A model generated the notes under the pieces. It worked only from the letters and a program-made list of their open reading frames with translations. It was not told the DNA's origin and made no database searches. From the NCBI GenBank assembly GCA_963678675.1, contig OY783200.1, positions 18,220,603-18,284,602 on the forward strand: 64,000 nt of DNA, given 5' to 3'. This DNA comes from Xiphydria camelus. Taxonomy: Eukaryota; Arthropoda; Insecta; Hymenoptera; Xiphydriidae. Of the stretch, positions 34,360-44,125 are shown in pieces. Each line of letters starts with the position of its first letter. The first letter of the stretch is position 1. A program made the position numbers and the translations under genes.

Positions 34360-34982
34360 TGTCGCGACGTCGATGGTACAATGTGTCCTCTTCTGGTGAT
34401 GCCCGGAGTCGCCGCGTTGGGCATGAATCAGGCTTAAGGTCGCCTGGTTAGACAGTGGTGTGATTTAAGGTAGCACGGTGCAGAAATCGTGGAGGAGCGT
34501 ATAACATATTACGTATTACGCATAACGCACGCGCGAGGAGTATCTCGGCTCCTCGACGCGGGGATAAAAAAAGAATTATAATGCCGCGCGCAGCGAGCGA
34601 GAAGCCGAGTGCGGCGCCTCCTTATCAAAACACGTGGCACGTTTAGCGTTATTTATTGGTCATTACAATTGCGGGGGGCCATCTGGACGCTTTTCTCTTT
34701 TCCTCGTATATTCGAAATCCTTCGGGGACAGCTCTGCCGTAGGCAGATCTTTAATGCTATGCGAGGTGGAGGGAGGGTGAGAGAAGGGGAATGAGGGGGG
34801 AGGCAAGGGGGTTACTCGGATTTCTTTTTTTCTTCGCGGTGTGCAGCTTGTGGACACCTGTAACTGTATCGGAGAAAATTTCTGGGAGTGGAAGACTTTT
34901 GGAAGTTGTGATACATGTATTAACTCTACACATTACATGTATTAACCTCTACGCAAGAAATGAAGCGCGTTATATGTATATA
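34360..34982. other. CpG-rich block, no gene called
   Basis: The stretch is dense in CpG (GCCGCGCGCAGCGAGCGAGA at about 34580). Short frames on both strands overlap in antisense. A promoter or first exon is possible. See also the repeated segments at 34620-35975. Confidence 0.3.
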
Positions 34983-35975
34983 CAGGGTGCTCACGCCCAG
35001 GTTCTGAGAGTGGGTGGAGCCTATTTCAAATTTGCCGCATACACAAACCAAATAACGGCTTGATTAGCCTTCCCTGTTTTCACTCCGGCCATTTATTAAT
35101 TGAAGACCAAACAGCATAGATCACTATTGGTTCGCGTATTCGGCAAACTTGAAAAAGGCTCTACCCACTCTCGGAGCTTAGGCATAAACACCCTGTATAG
35201 TTCGAAATCCTACATTACTTAATGAAAAATGTTGTGTATTAAAGGCTTGATGTTCAGTTTTTAACACGTCTATGCGTTAATTTAACACAAAACATTTTTA
35301 TTAAACCAGTTTCGACATAGAATTTTTGTTATTTAAACTGTTATACTGTGTAGCTGTTTTTTAACACTCATGATGGTTGCTTTCTTGTTTGATTAAAACA
35401 CATTTTTGAGTAGATTTTCGGGGTTATACAATTATTTGTATTAAATTTAGTATACAAATTTCAACTTTATAGCGGACAAAATAATACAAACGATCAAATT
35501 GACCTTTTTTTTTTATCAAAACCCGTGACATATTTAGCGTAACTCATTGACCATTATGGTAACGAGAATCGTTCTGCCCGTTTCCTTACATGTAAATATA
35601 TTAAAAATCCGACACACACACACAAAGACCATACCTTTTAATCCACTGCTGCGGGCGCAGATACCAAGCGAGCTGATTATGGAAGAAAGATAAGTTTCAT
35701 TTCTTTTTCCTTCTTCGTGCAGTTTTTCGACTCCCGTAGTCTCCAGCGGAGGAGTTACTTTGGTTTGAAAGAGGATTAAGAGTTATTTGTTACCCTCCAC
35801 CCAACATTAAATGCGTTATATAGTAGGTATGTGGATGCAGATAAGCAAGTTGGCATCTTCTTATCGTAATGCGTGATACATTTAGTATTATTTATTGGTC
35901 GTTGCGTTTCTGAGGTGAGATTTTTAGGCGTTCCGTTCTTTTCCTTGTATATTTAAGGAACCCTCGGTTTCGTAT
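34620..35975. repeat. Three diverged copies of a ~110-bp segment
   Basis: About 34620-34745, 35508-35620 and 35852-35975 share TTATC(AAAA)CRYGTGRYACRTTTAG, then TTATTTATTGGTC, then CTTTTCCTYGTATATT. The first two are also followed by GATTTCTTTTT...TTCTTCG...GTGCAG. Old dispersed duplication of unknown nature. Confidence 0.5.
34983..35195. mobile_element. MITE, TA-flanked, complete
   Basis: CAGGGTGCTCACGCCCAGGT and its imperfect complement (TTAGGCATAAACACCCTG) bound 213 bp, with TA on each side. The inner TIR carries GAGAGTGGGTGGAGCC, mirrored as GGCTCTACCCACTCTC. Other copies: 32866 and 62056. Confidence 0.8.
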
Positions 35976-36035
35976 CTTTACTACTTCTTATGTAGCGAGT
36001 TGATTTCGAATATACCACATGGTATAGAATGATAA

Positions 36036-36690
36036 GTGGCTAATTTGGATTTCTTCTTCAATACATATATGCGAAATTCTACCCGGGTCCATACATTCTA
36101 TCGTGACGAGGTTCTACTGTACATAGGTAAATACATTGTTATTTTGTCGCGAACAAGTCTCGAGTACTTAGGAGTGGAGACGGCAAAAATAGAAAAAAAA
36201 ACTTGGATTTCTTTGAAATCACCACCGAGAACGTCTTTTGGATCGAAAGGGGGTCGGCTAATTTTCTCGGGACAAAGACACGAGTTATTTCTCATGCTCC
36301 GGGCAGAACGAAGTTCGCGCTGAAACGAGTCGAAGTTAGTTTCGCGAGCCGTGCTCTCGGTCGAAACCATTTCGGCGGAGGGGATGAAATTTACGGCCCA
36401 ACGTCTCGCGAGTTGGGTGGAACGTCGAATTACAATTAGCGATCAAGCAGCCAACAACCCGGTCTGCGCAATCAGCTTAAAAAGGCCAGCAGTTTGCTCT
36501 CCAAAATTCACTACTCTCGCTCGTTTCTTCTGGGCGTCTCGATTAAGCTCGAACTGCTTGTCTGCACGAGCTGCCGAGAGATCACGATTTACCTCCCTTC
36601 GCACGCAGTGCGCTTGACGTTCAATCAACATTTTCTTGTCGTCACTGAGAATATCTTGCAAGGCTTCATAATACGTGTCTTCAAATTGTA
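36036..36690. other. ORF-dense stretch of unknown nature
   Basis: Several overlapping frames. The longest continuous one is on - from 36661 to 36098 with a single stop near 36443, starting MQDILSDDKKMLIERQAHCV and containing NRDAQKKRARVVNF. + strand frames of 60-95 codons overlap it. None shows a domain I recognise. It may be an old exon or a dead mobile-element gene. Confidence 0.25.
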
Positions 36691-36786
36691 GGTTCTACCA
36701 CGCATACCGAACTAATCAGACACAGTTTGATACAGTCGGTTCAACAAGAAACGTTCCTCGATTTTTAAAAAACTACTGAAGATTTT

Positions 36787-37940
36787 CAGTTTCTTTTTTT
36801 TTTGCGTGAAAGTGCATTCGAAGGACTACGGCGCAGATATCGAGTTGCTTCAGTATCACTCGAACTGTCCGAGAGAGCAGACGTAAGCCATAATGAGTGC
36901 TGTGTATGCCAAGCGTTTTGAAGCGGTCTTCCTGTGTAACCATCCAAAAGATCCACGAATAACCCAAACTGCGGCGGCTAAATTTCTTAAAAAGTCGAAG
37001 ACATTCCTGAAGAAGTGGGTTGACCGGTAAAAAGCCACTAAAACAGTCGATGATCTTCGCGAAAGAGGCAAATCTCGAGCAATAACGACCGCGCAGGAAA
37101 GAGCGATCGTACGGCTGTTCAAGCGTATCCCCACTTTACAGTTACGGGAAGCCAAGGTTCTGCTAGCTAAGAGGGGGATCGATGTCAATTTGAACATTAT
37201 TAGACAATGTTTAGCTGAGGCGAAGTTACAGTATTGGAGTACGAGGGTGAAACCCCTGCTCTCGGACCACCATATGAAAAAAAGGAAGGCGTGGGTTGCT
37301 GAAAATCTCAACTGTGACTGGTCGAATGTAATTTTTTCAGACGAAGCGTCGTTTAGGGCATGGTGTCCCATAAATCGTGCTTGATCTACCGCTGGTTAGC
37401 GATTGCTTCAGCGAACTGTTAAACACCCAGTCAAGATCTATGTTTGGGTATGCTTCTTTAAGCGCGGTTTTAGATGTTTGGAACTCTTTACCCAGAACCT
37501 GGATGCTAATAAAATGCTCAGCATATACAAACGTGGTCTTCTAAAGTCTGCTAAGATAATATTTAGGGCCAATCATAAAGATTGGATCCTACAAGAGGAC
37601 AGCGACCTCAAACATCGCAGCCGGCTCTGCACCGCCTGGAAAGATGATAATGGCATCGCGACCTTAGACTGGCCTTCACAGTCTCCCGATGCCAATCCAA
37701 TTAAAAATGTCTGGAGTGTTTTGAAGAGAAAACTTGTAGGAAAATGAGTTTTCACCCTCAAGAAGCTCTCGCGATAAATCAGGGAGATATTGTGTTCATT
37801 ACCCACGATATATGCCCAAAAATTGGTGGAAAGCATGCCCCAAAGATGTCAAACGATTCTGAATAACGATGGAGATTGGACGATGTACTATTAAGCGTGC
37901 CGTAGACCTTCGAATGTACTTTCACACGAAAAAAAAAAAA
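36787..37940 (+). mobile_element. Tc1-like element with ~40-bp TIRs
   Basis: The left end TTTTGCGTGAAAGTGCATTC at about 36797 and the right end near 37895-37940 (GAATGTACTTTCACACG) are inverted copies continuing into CGAAGG and CTACGGC. They enclose one transposase frame. The right end merges into the palindrome that follows, so the exact terminus is unclear. Confidence 0.65.
36893..37747 (+). pseudogene. Tc1-type DD34E transposase, three stops, catalytic Glu lost
   Basis: One unshifted frame of 284 codons beginning MSAVYAKRFEAVFLC. The order is DNA-binding helices (ITQTAAAKFLKKSKTFLKKW, then GRPR-like RGKSR), first catalytic Asp in IFSDEASF, second in WILQEDSDLKH, and the motif WPSQSPDANPIKNVW. 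The spacing from the second Asp to the last position is 34 residues, as in Tc1, but that position is Lys (NPIK) instead of Glu. Stops are at codons 46, 164 and 169. Length fits a full Tc1 enzyme less part of its start. Such enzymes cut and paste the element at TA. This one cannot. Confidence 0.85.
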
Positions 37941-38645
37941 CGAGTCTGCTAGTACTCGAGACACTGATGTGTAAACATCTCGTGAGCTGTAACTATGGAA
38001 CGGAAATGTGATTGGGATTTGTGAATATTGGTATCTGTAATCGAAGTAATTTCAAATAATTTTAAATCTTATAACTGTAGAAAAATATTTTTCATTTTCA
38101 TTTCCATTTAATAATGCCGCACTTGACACAATCGGCTTATGATAGCTAAAATAAATAAGTGAGTCGGAGTAAAACCGATCGACGAGGAGTTACTCCGACT
38201 CACTTACTGTACATGGCGAACACCACTTCCATACAATATTGTTCTGCCAGATGTTTACACATCAACTACAAGTTAGAATGACTATATATATATATACATA
38301 ATTGATGTGTAAATATCTCTCAGAACAATGTTATATGGAAGTGGTGTTCGCCATGTACAGTAAGTGAGTCGAAGTAACTCCTCGTCGATCGGCTCTACTC
38401 CGACTCACTTATTTATTTTAGCTGTCATAAGCCGATTGTGTCAAACGCGGCATTATTAAATTAAAATGAAAAAGAAAAATATTTTTCTACAGTTATAAGA
38501 TTTAAAATTGTTTGAAATTACTTCGATTATAGATACCAATATTCACAAATCCCAATCACATTTCCGTTCCATAGTTACCGCTCACGAGATGTTTACACAT
38601 CAGTGTCTCGAGTACTAGCAGACTCGTTTTGTTTTTTTTTCTCTC
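37925..38645. repeat. ~710-bp palindrome, ~345-bp arms, (AT)n centre
   Basis: The left arm 37935-38280 and right arm 38300-38640 are near-perfect inverse complements around TATATATATATA. Marks: CGAGTCTGCTAGTACTCGAG at the outer ends, GATGTTTACACATC near 37970, 38253 and 38588, and GAGTTACTCCGACTCACTTA in each arm. The inner blocks (AACAATGTTATATGGAAGTG) are related to the palindrome at 15219-15774. Confidence 0.9.
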
Positions 38646-38674
38646 GTACCTGGATAAGCCGGGTACTGGATTAG

Positions 38675-38896
38675 ATGGCTCGCGACGATCCGTCCGATAT
38701 AATTGATTTCCAGGAAAGGTATAAACCGTGGTGTTCGCAGCTTACATTCCCGGAATATGCCGTTTCGGAGAACTTAGGATTAGCTAAGGATTGGCGAGGT
38801 ATTTATGACTGTGATACTATTAAACGGTGCGAACCGTTGTGTCGAATTCCATTTATCCGCTCGTTATTTCTCGATAGAATAGCAATCCTAAATTAG
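38675..38896 (+). CDS. Unrecognised 73-codon ORF
   Basis: Starts MARDDPSDIIDFQERYKPWC, continues EYAVSENLGLAKDWRGIYDC and ends at TAG after DRIAILN. Codon use and residue balance look protein-like (Trp, Cys and Asp well spread), and it lies in non-repeat sequence between two foldbacks. No signal peptide, membrane segment or known domain is visible. It could be an exon fragment or a short chance frame. Confidence 0.25.
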   Translation: MARDDPSDIIDFQERYKPWCSQLTFPEYAVSENLGLAKDWRGIYDCDTIKRCEPLCRIPFIRSLFLDRIAILN

Positions 38897-39004
38897 TATA
38901 GAATATTTGAATTTTACCGTTATAAAATCTAGTAACCCTTGAAGGTTGTACGGCCTTAGGATCTAATCTAGTTGCATATGCGACACTGCACAAATTTACA
39001 TGCA

Positions 39005-39541
39005 CCGTATGTCCGCGATCAATCAGACCATAGCAAAATTGCGAGTTTTGCATGAGCACCCCCGTGGGTCTCCTCGTCCATTAGGATCACCGGAGAAGCG
39101 TGAATGCGCATGCGTAGTCATCCTCGTTGGCGTCATCAGCAAGTTCAGATCGGTTATTTCGATAACCGATGTCCGTATGTTGATGTCCGTATGACCGAAG
39201 TCCATATGACCTTGAAATTTACCTTCGGCCGGGCTTGGTGGCCGGGGCGAATTCGAGCAATTTTTACCGGTAGAAGTCAAGTCGGTAGTTAGAGTTGGTG
39301 TCAATTCGGGAGATCGAAGCGTCTAACCTCGAAATCATGAATTTATGAATAATGGAAATTATTCACCATAATTCACAAATCCACGATTTCAAGGTTAGTC
39401 GCTTCGATCTCCCGAATTGACACCAACTCTAACTACCGACTCGACTTCTACCGGTAAAAATTGCTCGAATACTGACCAAGCCCGGCCGAAGATAAATTTT
39501 AAGGTCCCTGTAACTGTGCGGTTCTGGACGGGACATACGGT
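39005..39541. mobile_element. CCGYATGTCC-family foldback
   Basis: Arms about 39205-39352 and 39365-39540 are inverse complements, meeting at AATTATGG-like sequence (GGAAATTATTCACCATAATT). The right end is GGACATACGGTA and the left end CCGTATGTCCGCG at 39004, but 200 bp of the left arm (39020-39200) does not pair and seems replaced. Confidence 0.75.
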
Positions 39542-39689
39542 ATGCGGTAACTATTTCAGCTTATCAATTAACCTTCGAGTTACGAAAATGGGGTTAAAAT
39601 TGATTCCAGACATTTTTCAAGTAGGTACTGGCAGTCGAGGATGACCTCGGAAAGAGTATCGGACAGTTAGTGTTTCGTCAAGAGGTTCG

Positions 39690-40115
39690 CAAGATGGCGG
39701 TGGGACTCCAAGGACATCAATGGGACGAGCTTCATGCGGCGATGAAGTGCCTGAGGAATTGGAGAACGAGCCGATGGATGACGAGGTGTTCGAGGAGGCG
39801 AATGTCGCATCGGCTTATGCGACGCAGATTCGTCTTCGAGGGCCGCAGGCGGACGAGTGGAAGGAAGCGATGGTTCCCGAATTCCGGAGCATTCTCGTTC
39901 GCGAGACCCGGGAGTTCGTCGAACGACCGAAGGGGAGGACTGTAATTGGTTGTCGCCCTGTTCTCACGAATAAACTGAAGCCCGATGGTACTCTGAGCCG
40001 TCGAAAGGCCTTGTTGCTCGCGGTTTTTCTCAACGTCCAGGTGTTGTTTTCGTCGAAACGTTCGCGCCGGTTGCGAGGTTGGGATCGTTGCGGCTGATAA
40101 TGGCGATTACATATT
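39690..40115 (+). pseudogene. Ty1/copia polymerase fragment (start of reverse transcriptase)
   Basis: Reads QADEWKEAMVPEFRSIL, then GRTVIGCRPVLTNKLKPDGT and SRRKALLLA in one frame. After a shift near 40018 it continues GFSQRPGVVFVETFAPVARL in another. This is the well-known copia block before reverse transcriptase motif (W..A...E, IG..WV...K...DG, KARLVA.GF.Q, FAPVA). The catalytic core, integrase and LTRs are not present. Higher GC than its neighbours. Confidence 0.8.
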
Positions 40116-40607
40116 ACTGAACTCGAATATTGGTCACTAAAATAGTTCATCCAAATATTTTTCTTCTAAGTTTAGCAATCAAACATCATTTCGAGCACCT
40201 ATTTAGTAAACATATGTTAGTAAAAAATGTATGAAATATGTTCCAAAGTAAATCGGTAATCCGTCAACAATTCTAACGAGGTATCGAGACTCTTACTTAT
40301 TGAACAGCTCGGCGTTCTAGGGTTTCGTTAAAGATTGATACCTTCGTTACGTATTCTTTTGTTAAAACATATTTTTATATTACGCAAAAAGATACGTAAC
40401 GAAGATATTAGTCTTTAATGCAACCTTGAGATGTCTCACGGTATAAGAGAGTCGATATTTCATTATCAATTTATCGTACATTTTTGATGTCTTTTCTAAA
40501 TAATCAACCCCAAACGTTATCGCTGATTCCAGAGTGACTAAAGTTTAGAAACTTCTTTTGACTTCAGTGTTAATGAGTGATATTACTATATTTTATAATT
40601 TATTCAA
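40116..40607. other. No recognised feature
   Basis: AT-rich. An inverted pair TTACGTATCTTT / AAAGATACGTAA lies at about 40350-40400. Confidence 0.4.
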
Positions 40608-40850
40608 TTATTTAATTCTTGTAACGCGTGGATCGCAGCCGAGTCGGCATGCGCTAGCCTGCCGACGGTTCAAGGGCCGGAAAGGCACGGAATACGTCAC
40701 AAAGGATGCATTAGAAGGACGCAGGTAGAACGGTGGTATAGCCCGGAAGGTCAAAGGTCGTTTCTGGGCTATCGCCCAGGTCCGCAAACGGGGTATATTA
40801 GACGGCTGGCGAGCAATCGCCGGCACCCCTCACTCCTCGATTGGTATCAT
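40608..40850. other. GC-rich segment before the Jockey fragment
   Basis: Contains GGTATAGCCCGGAAGGTC and GCGAGCAATCGCCGGC, able to form short hairpins. No ORF on + continues into the LINE frame, so this is flank or a rearranged LINE part. Confidence 0.3.
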
Positions 40851-41426
40851 ATGTGGGGTTTTTCCCTCAACGAATCCAAGTCTGAGGCTATCTTCTTCTC
40901 CCGCCGAAATATCCCCCCAGATCCTCTCTCAGTAAACAATCATCTCATCCCTTGGAGTAACTCTGTCGAATATTTAGGAGTAATTTTTGACAGAAAATTA
41001 AACTGGGTTAAGCAGATCTCCTCCATGCGCGGCAAAGCCAACGGTGCATTCGTCTCCCTGAAACCATTTTTCAATAACCGGAACATCTCTCAGGTTACCA
41101 AGGTCAGGGCCTTCAACGCGTTGATTAGGAGCATTTGCTCTTATGCCATTCCCGTCTGGGGTTCTGCCGATCCTAAGAAACTAGCCAGACTTTACGGCAC
41201 TTACATGAGACTCCTTAGAGGCCCCCTACACTCTCCCTGGTTCATTAGGAACATCCAGTTGCTCCGAGAAACCGGACTTCCATCTCTCGATACAGCCGCA
41301 TTAAAATATGCTGGAAACCTTCGTAATTCCGTGAAGACCCACGACAACCCCACTATTAAAGCTCTTAGCAATTACACCTGCAAACCCACGGACAAAGTCC
41401 GCAGACCCTGTATTCTTATCAATTAA
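40851..41426 (+). pseudogene. Jockey-clade LINE reverse transcriptase C-terminal part
   Basis: A clean 191-codon frame from LNESKSEAIFFSRR through VEYLGVIFDRKLNWVKQIS, KVRAFNALIRSICSYAIPVW and the thumb to VRRPCILIN and a stop. The pattern YLGVxxDrkLxW, then IrSxxxYAxPVW is the end of Jockey-type polymerases. The catalytic FADD box and endonuclease lie upstream and are missing, so the copy is 5'-truncated, normal for LINE insertions. Frame intactness suggests it is fairly young. Confidence 0.85.
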
Positions 41427-41699
41427 TCGCCGTCACGTAACCTAAAATGTTCCCCCCTTACTTCGCACTCACGCCATCCGCGCCAGCGGCCCCATCTAGC
41501 TGCAGAGCCATTACTATGTCATTCACCCAACCTACTTCATCTTCTACTTGGTTTATAACCCCAGAGGTTGGTAACTACGAGGAGGGGTTTAGTCGGTAGA
41601 AATTCGACACTACCCTACTACCATCTTGGGTATCTTATCGAAGATTCCCCTCTCTCTTCGCCCTCTTCAAAAAAAAATCGCCGGCAGACTGACCGGAGT

Positions 41700-42010
41700 C
41701 TCGGTAGTGACAGCATCGCTCGCCGGACATCACTACCCCTCGGAGTCTCACTCGAACGTCCCCTAGGGAAGCATCGCTCGGCGAACACCCTAGTAGTCGA
41801 ACGTCCTCGCCAGACTGGCTTGAGCATTAATAGTGCCAGCATCGCTCGGCGGACACCACTAGCTCTCACAGTCTACCGAGGGAATTAGCCCGAACACCGT
41901 ATAGGAAGCATCGCTCGGCGGACACATTCTCGCTCGCAGTTCTCTAACAGCTCTACGCTGTCCCGGCTTAAGGTACGCTAGCAGCAGCATCGCTCGGCTA
42001 ACACAGTAGC
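41700..42010. repeat. Irregular repeat of AGCATCGCTCGGCGGACAC
   Basis: Five copies at about 41712, 41769, 41839, 41907 and 41985, spaced 57-78 bp. They lie downstream of the Jockey frame and may be its 3' UTR. Confidence 0.7.
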
Positions 42011-42070
42011 GTTCTCACAGCCCTTCGACCGACGTTTTCACGTCGCTTCGTCTACCCGGCGAACCTCCAC

Positions 42071-42478
42071 GTGGACGAGGCTCCTCCGCTCACAGCCCTG
42101 CGACGATACCCAGGACGCGAGCAGCACCCGGACCGACGCAGCCATTCCAGAGGACGACGCTCCCGTACAGCTTACGAGGCTCCTCCGCTCACGGCCCTGC
42201 GACGATACCCGGGACGCGAGCAGCACCCGGACCGACGCAGCCATTCCAGAGGACGACACTCCCGCACCGCTTACGAGCAGCCCGACCGGCAGCACCTCCA
42301 ACGCTTCTCCGAGTTCGATCCCTCCTGGAATACTCCCCCCCCCCCCCCCCACTCGCACACACATACTACCATCTGTACGCCCTTATCCCAAATAAACTCT
42401 ACTTATAATCTATTCGCGCTCTGTGCGTATTACCCCACCTACAATCTTCCTTTTGTTTTATTTAAACTTCAAACTTAA
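42071..42478 (+). other. ORF across a 99-bp tandem repeat, probably LINE 3' UTR
   Basis: A 135-codon frame begins with two 33-residue repeats (APPLTALRRYPGREQHPDRR...) because the DNA repeat is 99 bp, a multiple of three. It then passes a C-run and low-complexity sequence. With no domain and composition set by the repeat, I treat it as non-coding 3' sequence. AATAAA lies near 42392. Confidence 0.3.
42078..42275. repeat. 99-bp tandem duplication
   Basis: Two units, about 95 percent identical, each with GAGGCTCCTCCGCTCACRGC and GGACCGACGCAGCCATTCCA. Confidence 0.9.
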
Positions 42479-43149
42479 CCGCGTATACTTATCCACTGCA
42501 CACACTTAATCCGAATGACTACATGGTGATTCAACGCTTGAATAAGGAATCTTAATATTTATAAAAAACTATTCGAACTTAAACTCTATTATTTCTATAC
42601 GCTCAGTGTGTATAATCAACCCTTATGAATATTTCAGAATTAACTATTATTTTCTCCACACTTTTTTTAGGGCTCTTTGGAAGGTAAAAATGTTTCAGAA
42701 ATTACAACGAAATAGATTTTATAAATTGTATTATCTTTCTTCATTAATTCAAATATTCTTATCATACATTGGAAAGCACTTATGGAATGTAGTATGGCAT
42801 CCATTTGTTATACAACTTTCTTTATGCAATTTGGAAAGTAAAACCTTTGACCGTGTACATATCGAAAACTTAACCCTCGTACGGCCCTCATTTATACTTA
42901 CACTTAAGTCCTTCGGGTCATATATGACCCAAGGGTAGGATGTATGTACTCGTATATATTAACCTTTAGAGCCCGGGGAAATTTCAGTTAAAATCGACTT
43001 TTTAAACATAAAATTTATAAATAAAGTCAATAATTTCCTATTTGGAGGCCCCGAGCTAACTGCTGGTCGATATATCGACCACCCCGGACGCAGGGCAAAA
43101 TCGACTTTGGATCCAGTGGAAAAAATGTGGCAGGAAAGATTATCGCTCA

Positions 43150-43535
43150 AAACTTGTTATTCGGGGTTTTTTTGGGTCGCTCATTACGATGCTGATATCA
43201 AAATCGCTCCATTCTCAAATTCAAGATGGCGAATGCAATATGGCGGATGATGAATTCCAGAAATATTTAGAATTTGAAGATTATGGCCCGAAACTTGTTG
43301 CTCAGGGGTTTTTTGGATCGCTCATTACGATGCTGATATCCAAATTGGTCTATTTTCTCAAATCCAAGATGGCGGATGATTAATTCCAGACATTTTTAAA
43401 ATTTGAAGATTATGGCCCGAAACTTGTTACTCGGGGGGTTTTCGGGGTCGCTCATTACGATGCTGATGTCCAAATCGGTCTAGTCTCAAATCCAAAATGG
43501 CGAATACAATATGGTGAATGATGACACGGTATACG
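43150..43535. repeat. ~133-bp tandem repeat, three units
   Basis: Each unit has GGRTCGCTCATTACGATGCT, then CAAATYCAAGATGGCGGATG and GGCCCGAAACTTGTT. It lies inside the piggyBac-like element. Confidence 0.85.
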
Positions 43536-43663
43536 CGAAAAGCCTTATAGGTGGCGTATTGCGAATTCGTTCGCGCAAACGCAACGCTCCGCGCAATCTA
43601 TAAGCCTGCCTCGCTCGCCTGTTCTTTACGGCTGTATTGATACAGTAGTATATCCAACAATGC

Positions 43664-44125
43664 AATGGCTGAAAATGAAGCTTGGACTAGTGGCGAATCC
43701 GAACCAAAAGTACCTACATGTACCCGTATTTTTACCCATCAATCAAAGATTTCGAAGGTAGCTCCGAAATAAATCCGAAAATCTTTATATCGGGAAATAG
43801 TCCAATCGATTATTTCAATTATTTTTTTGATTCTCGTCTGCTTGAAAGGATTATAGAGGAGACGAATCGTTATGAAACTCAAAATCATCAGGTTGAAAAT
43901 TCTCATATGAAGAAATGGCGTCCTCTCACAAAAGATAAATTTGAAAAATTTCTCGATCCTTCGATTGTAATGGGTGGTATTATATACGCTAATACCATCA
44001 GACACACTCCTCGCACTACTTGGAGAGATACCTACAGGAGAACCGAGCAGAGCAGGAATAACCACGTCCGTACTCCGTCTCTACATGCATGGTCATTCAG
44101 CAAACAAACTACGTACACTTTATAA
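43664..44125 (+). pseudogene. piggyBac transposase N-terminal part, frameshifted and truncated
   Basis: Begins MAENEAWTSGESEP in one frame. After a shift near 43720 it reads GNSPIDYFNYFFDSRLLERI, EETNRYETQNHQ, MKKWRPLTKDKFEKFLD and MGGIIYANTIR. This is the N-terminal transposase signature (P.dyF..ff...Ll..Iv.eTNrY, W.p.t..E...Fl, MGi). The catalytic aspartates that follow in the intact enzyme are missing, and the end is unrelated sequence. Confidence 0.75.

Noticed and set aside
36856..37371. 171-codon ORF on the - strand
   Set aside because: Antisense shadow of the Tc1 transposase frame.
41700..42010. CRISPR-like spacing of AGCATCGCTCGG repeats
   Set aside because: Spacing varies, repeats are imperfect, the genome is an insect's and no cas-like gene is present.
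42071..42364. Arg-rich repeat protein on + or Val/Ser-rich one on -
   Set aside because: Both strands are open only because the repeat unit is 99 bp. It lies downstream of a LINE frame, so it is probably 3' UTR.
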